Shown here: piece by piece, positions 1-5,053 of the stretch
How the letters are laid out: every line of letters begins with the position of its first letter
Numbering within the stretch: the first letter of the stretch is position 1
Assembly (NCBI GenBank): GCA_046758845.1
Contig: JBHIBA010000195.1
Location: forward strand, 1 to 8,786
Reading direction: 5' to 3'
Source: JBHIBA01 sp046758845
GTDB taxonomy: Bacteria > UBA8248 > JACPRG01 > G963555815
Length of the DNA stretch: 8,786 bases
Translations under genes and position numbers: made by a program
The notes under the pieces: model-generated
What the model was told of the DNA's origin: nothing
What the model saw: only the letters and a program-made list of their open reading frames with translations
Databases searched by the model: none

Positions 1-287
1 GAATCCTCATAGAAGGCCTCTGCCAGAGGACCCACGATGTTGGTTGCGCCCGGCCCGCCCGTGGTACAAACGACGGGGATGGGCCCGCTTCGCCGCATCC
101 GATAGAAGCAATCGGCCATGTGCATGGCGTGGTCCTCACACCTGGCCCTTATGCCCTTGATCTTCGTCTCAGAATCCAGGGCGTCCAGAAGGGCCCAATT
201 ACCGTGGCCCACATAGCCGAAGAAATACTCCGTACCCGCCCGTTCCAAGAATTTCGCAATGGCCGTCGAGGTGCGCATCTTCACCAT
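1..287 (-). CDS. Thiamine-diphosphate enzyme, N-terminal part (acetolactate synthase-like), cut by window edge
   Basis: The frame encodes 95 residues and runs off the left edge. It matches the N-terminal PYR domain of ThDP enzymes such as acetolactate synthase, benzoylformate decarboxylase and sulfopyruvate decarboxylase. Residues 10-38 give the A-x-x-F-L-E-x-x-G-x-x-Y-x-F-G opening. E51 in C-E-D-H-A-M-H-M-A-D sits where the cofactor-activating glutamate lies in this family. G78-P-G-A-T-N83 is the conserved loop ahead of the 'A-x-A-F-Y-E-D-S' helix. The ATG at 287 is favoured because GGAGGT lies 7 bases upstream (295-300 on the plus strand). The exact substrate cannot be told from this domain. 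Only the start is visible, so the FAD-binding and C-terminal ThDP-binding domains are unseen. Family assignment is firm; the specific reaction is open. Confidence 0.9.
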   Translation of the reverse strand, partial: MVKMRTSTAIAKFLERAGTEYFFGYVGHGNWALLDALDSETKIKGIRARCEDHAMHMADCFYRMRRSGPIPVVCTTGGPGATNIVGPLAEAFYED

Positions 288-300
288 TAGCCATACCTCC

Positions 301-670
301 GACCTAGAGAAGTCATTTCCACGAGTTGCCTCAGCCATGAACGCAAATCCATTCCTACGAACCCCTGTTCATCGAGCGCGGGAAGAGCCGCTCCGGGAGC
401 CAAACGTCCACCCGGGCGACCCGTATACGAATCACGGCGGCGGGGTTTTGCCGGATGAAGGGATGGTTTCACTGGGAGGTGCGGATGCATTGGCCGGGAC
501 GCCTCCGGCCGGGTTTGGCTAACACGAGCGCCTGAGAGGTCCGGAAAGGGCCCCGTGTGCGGTCGTTCGGGGGAGTTCGTCCGGCACATGGATCGCTTAT
601 TGGCTGCACTGCTTCCCGGTTCTTGCAGACTACACTCCCGCTGGGACGCAGAAAGCGTCGCCGAATGGGC
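301..670. other. Intergenic stretch, no convincing gene
   Basis: This is 370 bases between the stop of the downstream repeat-protein gene and the ribosome binding site of the ThDP enzyme, both read on the minus strand. Frames here are arginine/proline-rich, antisense-like and match nothing. A 5-bp hairpin (GACGC/GCGTC, 645-659) lies just after the repeat-gene stop, and a 6-bp GC hairpin (GGCCGG/CCGGCC) lies at 492-510. Neither is followed by a T-run on either strand, so neither is called as a terminator. The promoter of the ThDP-enzyme gene should lie here, but no clear -35/-10 pair was seen. Confidence 0.5.
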
Positions 671-1354
671 CTAGGGTGCAATCCAGACGGGTTTCTCGTT
701 CGCGTCGAAGATGCCCAGGCTCGGCTCGTCGCGGAGCACGACCAGCCCCACACGGTTTTTCCCGTTGGCATCATAGAGGCCGAGCCCCGGTCCATCCTGG
801 AGCACGGACAAACCCACCCGCGGATTCCCGTTCGCGTCGAAAAGCACGAGGCCCGGCAACCCCTGGATGTCGCCCAACCCCACACGTGGAAATCCATTCC
901 CGTCGTAAAGACCCAGGCGCGTCCCGTCCTTGCCCATTACCAGCTGTACACGTTTCGTCCCGTTCGCATCCAGGAAGTTGAGGCTGGGCTCGTCCTTTTT
1001 CATGCCCAGGACAAGACGGGGCCGCATGTTCAGGTCGTGGAACGAAATGGACCAGGCGTCCGCCCCGATGCCCAGGCTGACACGGGTTTTCCCGTCCGAA
1101 CCGGCGAGCCACACGCCTGGACCATGCGGACCAACGGCCAGCACGATGCGGTCCTTCCCGTCCTTATCCACCACGGCGAAACGCTTCGCCCGGATCTCCT
1201 CCGCGACCTTCCCTTCCTGGCTTCCTGTGGCCCCCATGAGCATGACCAGACCCAAGAAGGCCACGGCAGCCATCCCGAGGATTTTCCACCGATGCCTCTC
1301 CCGCTCCAGGCGGTCCAGGCGTCGCGTCACGGCGTCCATCTGTGTCCTGTCCAT
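671..1354 (-). CDS. Membrane-anchored 22-residue-repeat protein (shorter paralogue)
   Basis: The protein has 227 residues of unknown function. Residues 6-20 form a charged, coiled-coil-like segment (MDAV-x-x-RLDRLER). Residues 24-42 are one hydrophobic helix, probably a signal anchor with the rest exported. From E53-I-R-A-K-R-F59 onward the chain is 22-residue repeats with no insertion or deletion: R69, R91, R113, R135, R157, R179 and R201 are exactly 22 apart. The consensus is roughly L-x-L-[YF]-D-A-N-G-x-x-R-V-x-L. The last unit ends in V-W-I-A-P-stop. A regular beta-solenoid or beta-roll is a reasonable inference but unproven. GGGGAG lies 6 bases before the ATG. The gene starts 37 bases after its paralogue ends, so the two are probably co-transcribed. 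The 'I-x-A-K-R-F-x-x-V-D-x-x-G-K' opening resembles many bacterial hypothetical proteins. Confidence 0.88.
   Translation of the reverse strand: MDRTQMDAVTRRLDRLERERHRWKILGMAAVAFLGLVMLMGATGSQEGKVAEEIRAKRFAVVDKDGKDRIVLAVGPHGPGVWLAGSDGKTRVSLGIGADAWSISFHDLNMRPRLVLGMKKDEPSLNFLDANGTKRVQLVMGKDGTRLGLYDGNGFPRVGLGDIQGLPGLVLFDANGNPRVGLSVLQDGPGLGLYDANGKNRVGLVVLRDEPSLGIFDANEKPVWIAP
683..1180 (-). repeat. In-frame 66-bp/22-residue repeat array in the shorter paralogue
   Basis: The array covers residues 59-224 of the shorter repeat protein. Eight anchor positions (seven Arg, then Val223) fall at exact 22-codon spacing. Units differ in sequence but never in length. The Asp at unit position +16 and the Gly at +19, counted from the anchor Arg, are nearly invariant. 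Confidence 0.85.
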
Positions 1355-1391
1355 CCCACACTCCCCTTGCCCGTACGGGCCTTACTCCGAA

Positions 1392-2264
1392 TTACGGCGC
1401 AGACCAGATGACCCCTCCCTCCTTGTCGAAAAATTCAAGGCCGGCTCCGCCGGTATCCGTACCGATCAGACCCCGCTCCTTCCCGTCCTTGTCGAAGACA
1501 ACAAATCCCGGGTCATCCCCGTACAGGGTCATCGACGCCCGCTGCATCCCATCCTTGTCGAAGACGGTAACGTCCGCCATATCGGCATCGAAGGCCACGC
1601 CCACGCGCGGGTTTCCGTCTGCGCCCACTAAAACGATGCCCGATCTCTCCTCAGTCATGCTGAGCTTCGCCTGGGCGCCCCTGGTCGAATCCATGGCGGT
1701 CACGAAGGAGCCCTGCGGGCGCGCTTCCAATTGGGCTTGAAATCTTTGGTTCGGGCCGAATAGAGTCAGGAAAGCAACCTCTCCTTTTTCGGTCAGCTCT
1801 CCTCGCAGGTTCCCGTCCGCGTCATGGAGAACCAGGCTGGACCGATCCTCCCCCACACCCAATGTCACTCGGTCTTTCCCGCTGGCGTCCCGGAGGCCAA
1901 AAGCGACCTCCTTCTCTCCTGTAGCCCAGTACGCCCGCCGCTTTCCCCCCTCGTCTACGAGGACAAACCGCTTCGCAGAAATCTCATCCCTTTCCGCCCC
2001 GTTGGAGCCCCACATCGCCCCGATGAAAAAGCCGAACCCCAAGACCGCTAAACCCGCAAGAACGGACCCTGGTGCTTCCACCCCATGTGCGACCTGACTG
2101 CCCGCGGCTCCCAACAAGAGCACGGCGCCGACTACGCCGACGAGAGCGCCGACCAAGAGGAAGAACCCGAGGATCGCCGCCTTTCCGGCACGGTCCATCC
2201 AGCGGTTCCGCCGCTCCAGGGGGTCGAGGCCTTGCGGGACGGCATCCATCTCTGCCCCATTCAT
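1392..2264 (-). CDS. Membrane-anchored 22-residue-repeat protein (longer paralogue)
   Basis: The protein has 290 residues and is clearly homologous to the downstream gene: both share an M-x4-MDAV opening, the D/E-E-I-x-A-K-R-F-x-x-V-D entry and a W-x-A-P ending. It differs in having two hydrophobic helices (about 28-54 and 66-86), so its repeat domain may lie on the same side as its N-terminus or on the opposite side to its paralogue's. Repeat anchors fall at 110, 132, 154, 176, 198, 220, 242, 264 and 286, again exactly 22 apart. Positions 176 and 198 carry Gln and 286 carries Ile instead of Arg. It therefore has one more repeat interval than its neighbour. AGGAGGG sits 4 bases upstream of the ATG. 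Function is unknown; a cell-envelope structural or binding role is only inference. Confidence 0.88.
   Translation of the reverse strand: MNGAEMDAVPQGLDPLERRNRWMDRAGKAAILGFFLLVGALVGVVGAVLLLGAAGSQVAHGVEAPGSVLAGLAVLGFGFFIGAMWGSNGAERDEISAKRFVLVDEGGKRRAYWATGEKEVAFGLRDASGKDRVTLGVGEDRSSLVLHDADGNLRGELTEKGEVAFLTLFGPNQRFQAQLEARPQGSFVTAMDSTRGAQAKLSMTEERSGIVLVGADGNPRVGVAFDADMADVTVFDKDGMQRASMTLYGDDPGFVVFDKDGKERGLIGTDTGGAGLEFFDKEGGVIWSAP
1404..1967 (-). repeat. In-frame 66-bp/22-residue repeat array in the longer paralogue
   Basis: The array covers residues 100-287 of the longer repeat protein, with nine anchors and eight exact 22-codon intervals. The two middle units are the most diverged: their anchor residue is Gln instead of Arg, and Arg occupies other positions. 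Register is kept throughout. Confidence 0.82.
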
Positions 2265-2298
2265 CGCTCCCTCCTTTCTTAGAGGGCTCTTCCACCAC

Positions 2299-2385
2299 TC
2301 ACTTTCTTGAGTTCGCTTGGTTCCAATCTTCCGAATAGGCGGTCAGGCGGTCCTCGATGGTCGGGTGGGCATCCAACCACTGTCT
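2299..2385 (-). pseudogene. Possible 3' scrap of an M48-type metallopeptidase gene
   Basis: Read on the minus strand, this gives 28 codons and a stop: R-Q-W-L-D-A-H-P-T-I-E-D-R-L-T-A-Y and then a polar tail. 'HP-x-x-E-x-R' followed by a short helix is typical of the extreme C-terminus of HtpX/M48 peptidases. Immediately upstream in frame is a TAG, and nothing peptidase-like precedes it. The stop lies 34 bases before the longer repeat-protein start, the spacing expected of an operon neighbour. I infer a truncated remnant, but the match is short and from memory. Confidence 0.3.
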
Positions 2386-2441
2386 CTAACGAGGCCACGA
2401 TCACCCTACCTGGCCCGCTGAATAAACGGGGGCTATAAGGG

Positions 2442-2470
2442 TTGATTTTGCCCACATTCTGGTTTATGTA
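2442..2470 (+). promoter_or_regulatory. Possible housekeeping promoter of the zinc-finger gene
   Basis: TTGATT (2442-2447) is followed after 17 bases by TATGTA (2465-2470). The start codon is at 2499. The -35 is good and the -10 is poor, so this is a weak suggestion supported mainly by spacing and by the local drop in GC. Confidence 0.3.
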
Positions 2471-2498
2471 AAGAGAAATCGGTAAAGAGGACGATGCG

Positions 2499-2984
2499 AT
2501 GGATCAGTTTGATCGATTGAGCGAACATTTTGTCGAGGGCCTGGAAGACCGCCGGGCGTCTACTGGACCCGAATGTCTTCCCCCAACCCGGCTAGAAGCG
2601 TACCTTGCCGACAGGATAACCCCGGAAGAGCGCGCCCAGGTAGAAGCCCACCTCAATGGATGTCTCTCCTGTCTGAATGCAATGGTGGAGCTGCGGGACC
2701 TCCTCAGCGGAATGGCCAGCCCCGGAGTCCTCAGTCCCTCACTGGAAACGCGTCTTAACGGGGTCATTGCCGAAACTTCTCCAGCTCAACAAAGGAGGCA
2801 GCCGAAAGAGGGCGTCTCCACTCTCCGGACGATCGGCAATCACACGTTTCATCTGAGGTGGGTTCGTCCTCGCAACCGTTGGGGAGGCATCAGACTGAGT
2901 TCCAGATTGCGACGAAGATGGCGATCAAAACATGCCGCCCTCGCCGTCCGGACCGTCGGCAACTACACGTTTCACCTGCCATGA
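2499..2984 (+). CDS. Small zinc-finger protein, anti-sigma type, without membrane helix
   Basis: The protein has 161 residues. Residues 26-60 resemble the putative zinc-finger of anti-sigma factors (zf-HC2/ZAS): C26, then R-L-x-A-Y-L-A-D-R-I-T-P-E-E-R, and H51-x3-C55-x2-C58. In that family the residues bind zinc and the domain often holds an ECF sigma factor. The usual following transmembrane helix is absent. Instead residues 100-145 are very basic (R-L-R-R-R-W-R-S-K). The tail carries two copies of [LV]-R-T-[IV]-G-N-[HY]-T-F-H-L, at 109-119 and 150-160, the second ending one residue before the stop. GAGGA lies 7 bases before the ATG. No sigma-factor gene is visible nearby. It may be a soluble regulator, or a gene whose original C-terminus was replaced or frameshifted. 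The finger call is good; the role is uncertain. Confidence 0.75.
   Translation: MDQFDRLSEHFVEGLEDRRASTGPECLPPTRLEAYLADRITPEERAQVEAHLNGCLSCLNAMVELRDLLSGMASPGVLSPSLETRLNGVIAETSPAQQRRQPKEGVSTLRTIGNHTFHLRWVRPRNRWGGIRLSSRLRRRWRSKHAALAVRTVGNYTFHLP
2825..2979 (+). repeat. Pair of 32-bp direct repeats in the tail of the zinc-finger gene
   Basis: Copies at 2825-2856 and 2948-2979 agree at 26 of 32 bases by hand alignment. They are 123 bases (41 codons) apart, so both are read in the same frame and give G-N-[HY]-T-F-H-L. Most differences are third-base or conservative changes, which suggests peptide-level constraint. The 91 bases between the copies are not repeated. Confidence 0.6.
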
Positions 2985-3560
2985 GCCCTTCCGCCTGCCC
3001 CACGCGATTCCCCGCGTAGAGCCTTCCCTCAACGGCTCGCAAGACCGCCAGCAGCTTCGGATTTTGCCGCGGGAAAGTTGCGCCCCTTGAAGAAACTCCA
3101 CTCTCTCTGCCCACGCGGAGAAATCGAGGGGGGGGACACACCGGCACAGATGGGATAGCTCATTCCCGGCCGCCTGGCGGGATGGATTGTTGAAGATCGC
3201 CCCACACGCCATCCTCATCACGCATGTCCACCCCGCCCCTTCCTGAATCCTCCGATTCCCTTCCAATACCCTCCAGAAAATCCATCGACCAAGCCCCGTC
3301 GAAGAGTTCGGTCCGCCCCGGAATCTTACCGGCAGGTCCTTTCCACCGTCCCGCCCAACATAATGGACGGCCTGAAGCCTGACCATGGGCAATCCCTGAG
3401 GCGGGCTTTTTGGGGGGAATGAAAAGGTCATTCGGGTTCAGCGCATCATCCGCTCCGGTGGAGGCAGAGCGGTCGTAGATATTCCGTTTCCAGCCGTGAC
3501 AAGGTGTTGGAATTCTTAACGCTTATTTTCTCTTTCATAGTCCGCCCATTTCACCAAATG
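2985..3560. other. Long intergenic stretch, no supported gene
   Basis: No frame here resembles a known protein. A minus-strand frame covers 2925-3431 but is Arg/Trp/Ser-rich, has no clear ribosome binding site and overlaps the zinc-finger gene. A second minus frame (ending near 3150) has a more protein-like stretch, M-D-F-L-E-G-I-G-R-E-S-E-D, but is interrupted, so a decayed gene is possible. A CTTTTT run at about 3409 follows only a weak, poorly paired stem. An 8-G run lies near 3128. Confidence 0.4.
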
Positions 3561-3566
3561 GCAAAA

Positions 3567-3654
3567 ACCGATGTCGGTAAAGTTTACGGCCTGCCAGGCA
3601 AGAGAAAACTTGTTGTCTCTCTAACCCGCGTGCTTTGAAAGGATTCTTGCCTGG
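3567..3654. repeat. Inverted-repeat cluster just upstream of the sigma-54 promoter
   Basis: A perfect 10-bp inverted repeat, CCAGGCAAGA (3594-3603) and TCTTGCCTGG (3645-3654), ends 7 bases before the promoter's -24 hexamer. Left of it lie ACCGA-TG-TCGGT (3567-3578) and GTAAA-G-TTTAC (3577-3587). Dyad sites upstream of a -24/-12 promoter are where sigma-54 activators bind, so these are candidate operators. A long-loop RNA hairpin is the alternative reading. The role is inferred from position only. Confidence 0.45.
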
Positions 3655-3661
3655 TATGCGA

Positions 3662-3676
3662 TGGCACAGCTTTTGC
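3662..3676 (+). promoter_or_regulatory. Sigma-54 (-24/-12) promoter
   Basis: The element reads TGGCAC-N5-TTGC, with the GG and GC dinucleotides separated by exactly 10 bases. This is a full match to the RpoN consensus core. Transcription would start about 12 bases beyond the GC, near 3688, and run rightward. Such promoters need an AAA+ activator, and the inverted repeats just upstream fit that. No long gene follows; the first plausible start codons with ribosome binding sites are at 3717, 3768 and 3830. The sequence match is strong, but activity is unproven and chance occurrence is possible. Confidence 0.55.
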
Positions 3677-3716
3677 GTTTATCTCCAAGTAAATTTACGA
3701 ACGAGCAAGGAATGAG

Positions 3717-3887
3717 ATGGTCCGAGGCCAACGTCCGAGCAGGGAAGGCTCTTTGGGGAGTAAGCCAATGGACATTCTCACGAACACGATACAAGGTTTA
3801 AGCCTCCGGGTAAGAAACAGGTGGAATCAATGGATGATGATGCGAAAGATCCGGAGGATATTGAAGAATTCAACATTCAGGTTCTAA
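3717..3887 (+). CDS. Possible small basic protein behind the sigma-54 promoter (56 or 39 residues)
   Basis: The ATG at 3717 has AAGGA 5 bases upstream. An internal in-frame ATG at 3768 has a better GGGGAG 7 bases upstream and would give 39 residues beginning M-D-I-L-T-N-T-I-Q-G-L. The product is strongly basic, with a W-N-Q-W-M-M-M-R-K-I-R-R core. No family is recognised. It lies 29 bases past the predicted sigma-54 start site. It overlaps the acidic frame at 3830-3967, so at most one of the two is likely to be real, or the transcript is noncoding. Confidence 0.25.
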   Translation: MVRGQRPSREGSLGSKPMDILTNTIQGLSLRVRNRWNQWMMMRKIRRILKNSTFRF

Positions 3888-3967
3888 AGAACCATATGGC
3901 GGCTGGCTTTTTTTCTCACTATTCGTCACGCTTTCAGTGGCAGGCGCGTGTCCTATTACCGGGATAG
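3830..3967 (+). CDS. Possible small acidic-N-terminus protein (45 residues)
   Basis: The ATG at 3830 follows GGTGG with 5 bases between. The product opens M-D-D-D-A-K-D-P-E-D-I-E-E-F and ends V-L-L-P-G. Its composition looks more protein-like than the overlapping basic frame, and the same frame stays open leftward to 3764 (A-N-G-H-S-H-E-H-D-T-R-F-K-P-P-G-K-K). It could be the surviving part of a frameshifted gene. No family is recognised and there is no terminator hairpin that would settle it, though a T7 run occurs inside the frame near 3908. Confidence 0.25.
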   Translation: MDDDAKDPEDIEEFNIQVLKNHMAAGFFSHYSSRFQWQARVLLPG

Positions 3968-4105
3968 CGGGTTGGGTGAGGAAAAAGGTGCGTGTATCAG
4001 GGTGGGGGTGCACAAATGACTCCCACGACTTGGTAACTCCTCAATCAACCCGCCTTCCCCACCCCCTCTGCTGCGCCTGTCCTGCCGAAGAAACCGTCTC
4101 GAAGG

Positions 4106-4131
4106 TGCAAGAATTACGCTAGACCCAGGTC
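4106..4131 (+). repeat. Left copy of a 26-bp direct repeat flanking the thioredoxin gene
   Basis: This copy begins TGCAAGAATTA and ends CCAGGTC. It matches 4695-4720 at 22 of 26 bases in the same orientation. The two copies lie 589 bases apart and bracket the thioredoxin leader and gene. They could be ends of an inserted cassette or a small dispersed repeat. There is no transposase. Confidence 0.4.
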
Positions 4132-4184
4132 ATAATTAGTTGGGGATACCATTGCATCGACGCCCGGGAGGGGCTCCGCAGGGA

Positions 4185-4241
4185 GCTCCTTCTGAGGAGT
4201 TCCACGATGACGCGCGGCCTGCGCGATTGAGACCGTGGAAC
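4185..4241 (+). promoter_or_regulatory. Foldable leader upstream of the thioredoxin gene
   Basis: GTTCCACG (4199-4206) pairs perfectly with CGTGGAAC (4234-4241). Inside it CGCGC (4211-4215) pairs with GCGCG (4221-4225) over a 5-base loop. This makes a two-tier stem ending 52 bases before the ATG. A competing small hairpin, CTCCT-TCTG-AGGAG, overlaps the left arm, so two mutually exclusive folds are possible. There is no T-run and no recognised riboswitch class. It may be a regulatory leader or a REP-like element. Confidence 0.4.
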
Positions 4242-4293
4242 ACCCGGCGGTATCTTCGACCGCGTCCGAAAGTTATTGGTGCGGGGGAAATCC

Positions 4294-4632
4294 ATGGCCA
4301 CCGTGAGGACGATTGCGACAAGCGAATTTGATCGAGATGTTTTGAACGCGAATTCGCCCGTTCTGGTGGACTTTTGCACCGACTGGTGCGGCTCCTGCCG
4401 GGCCATGGACCCCGTGGTGGAAGCCTTGTCCAAGAAGGCCGATGGCCGGTTTCAAGTGGTTAAGGTGAACGTGGAGAAGGACCGCGACCTTGCAATCCGG
4501 TACGAAATTCGCAGCGTCCCGACCTTCCTCATCTTCAAAAACGGCGAGATCGTGTTCCATCACGCGGGCCTTCCCACGGGGGGAAGGCTTGCTTCCGCCC
4601 TGGAGGACACGGTTCGTTTTGCTGCGGGGTAA
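4294..4632 (+). CDS. Thioredoxin-family protein with WCGSC active site
   Basis: The protein has 112 residues, close to the about 105-110 of classical thioredoxin. Residues 23-28 give the V-L-V-D-F strand with the buried Asp26. W31-C32-G-S-C35 is the redox motif, and S74-V-P76-T is the cis-proline loop next to the active site. F79-x-x-F-K-N-G-E-I and the terminal helix complete the fold. No signal peptide is visible, so it should be a cytoplasmic dithiol reductase of protein disulfides. Ser replaces the usual Pro in CGPC, which in related proteins tends to shift the redox potential. ATG 4294 is chosen because GGGGG-A ends 6 bases before it. A TTG at 4276 would add six residues. It stands alone, with a structured leader before it and a strong terminator after it. 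Confidence 0.93.
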   Translation: MATVRTIATSEFDRDVLNANSPVLVDFCTDWCGSCRAMDPVVEALSKKADGRFQVVKVNVEKDRDLAIRYEIRSVPTFLIFKNGEIVFHHAGLPTGGRLASALEDTVRFAAG

Positions 4633-4694
4633 TTCCCCTCTCTCCAAGGGGGACGGAGCTCGTGCCCGGCCTGCTAAATAAATGGGTTCCGTGA

Positions 4695-4720
4695 TGCAAG
4701 AATTAGGCTCCATCCAGGTC
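4695..4720 (+). repeat. Right copy of a 26-bp direct repeat flanking the thioredoxin gene
   Basis: This copy shares TGCAAGAATTA, GCT and CCAGGTC with 4106-4131. The four mismatches lie in the middle. It lies 63 bases after the thioredoxin stop. Confidence 0.4.
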
Positions 4721-4769
4721 TTATATATTGCCTCCTCTTAAGCCCCACTGAGGCAACCTCCCTCCCCTC

Positions 4770-4807
4770 GAGGGGGCGGGCCATGTTGGCCTGCCCCCTC
4801 TCTTTTT
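4770..4807 (+). terminator. Intrinsic terminator downstream of thioredoxin
   Basis: A 14-bp stem (4770-4783 with 4787-4800, one G-U pair) has a TGT loop and is followed by TCTTTTT. It is very GC-rich and lies 138 bases after the thioredoxin stop. The minus strand has no T-run after the stem, so it works rightward only. Confidence 0.8.
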
Positions 4808-5053
4808 GCCTTCTGTCGCCTTGCTCCTGCATCCTCTGCGAATTCCCCCCCGGCAAAAAGGCAAAAGGGGCAAGGAAAATTCGCCCACAGGCCCGATTTT
4901 GAACCCTAGCCCCGCATCCGGCCCGCCCTCTAATCCTCTTCCCCTATGAGCAAAGGTGAGATGAAGTCCAGGTCGACGCAGGATGTTGACGGGACAATTC
5001 CGCTTACTTGGACGGGGTATTAGAGGTCGCACAGGGGTGGACCCCTTTAAGTC

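Larger units (their letters stand above)
4633..5053. other. Convergent intergenic region between thioredoxin and hydrolase genes
   Basis: There is no supported gene. The region contains the right direct-repeat copy and the thioredoxin terminator. It also holds a 7-bp inverted repeat GCGAATT/AATTCGC (4838-4844 and 4878-4884) with C- and G-runs between the arms, and a small dyad AGGGGT-GG-ACCCCT (5033-5046) seven bases beyond the hydrolase stop. That dyad might stop hydrolase transcription, but the minus strand has no T-run after it. Frames here are low-complexity Arg/Gly/Pro. Confidence 0.5.

Noticed and set aside
287..589. 100-codon minus-strand frame overlapping the ThDP-enzyme start by TAATG
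   Set aside because: The stop/start overlap looks like coupling, but the frame is Arg/Pro-rich with no recognisable motif, and the ThDP gene has its own strong ribosome site.
557..1411. Long plus-strand open frame opposite the repeat-protein gene
   Set aside because: It is antisense to a well-supported gene whose 66-bp periodicity keeps the opposite strand open. Its composition is His/Pro/Arg-rich and it has no ribosome site.
3360..3415. Possible terminator before CTTTTT near 3409
   Set aside because: The stem pairs only 3-4 bases per helix with interruptions. This is too weak to call.
2925..3431. 168-codon minus-strand frame
   Set aside because: No ribosome site, odd Trp/Arg/Ser-rich composition, overlap with the zinc-finger gene, and no domain recognised. 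A GC-rich intergenic frame or decayed DNA is more likely.
3880..3915. Possible terminator: GGTTC-TAAA-GAACC followed by T7
   Set aside because: The 5-bp hairpin is separated from the T-run by 13 unpaired bases, so the geometry is wrong for an intrinsic terminator.
4721..5032. 103-codon minus-strand frame through the thioredoxin terminator
   Set aside because: It crosses a strong terminator and C/G runs, and its composition is driven by GC skew; no motif.
4960..5035. Possible insertion-sequence end near the hydrolase stop
   Set aside because: Some bases recall IS terminal sequences, but no matching inverted end, target duplication or transposase is present in the window.
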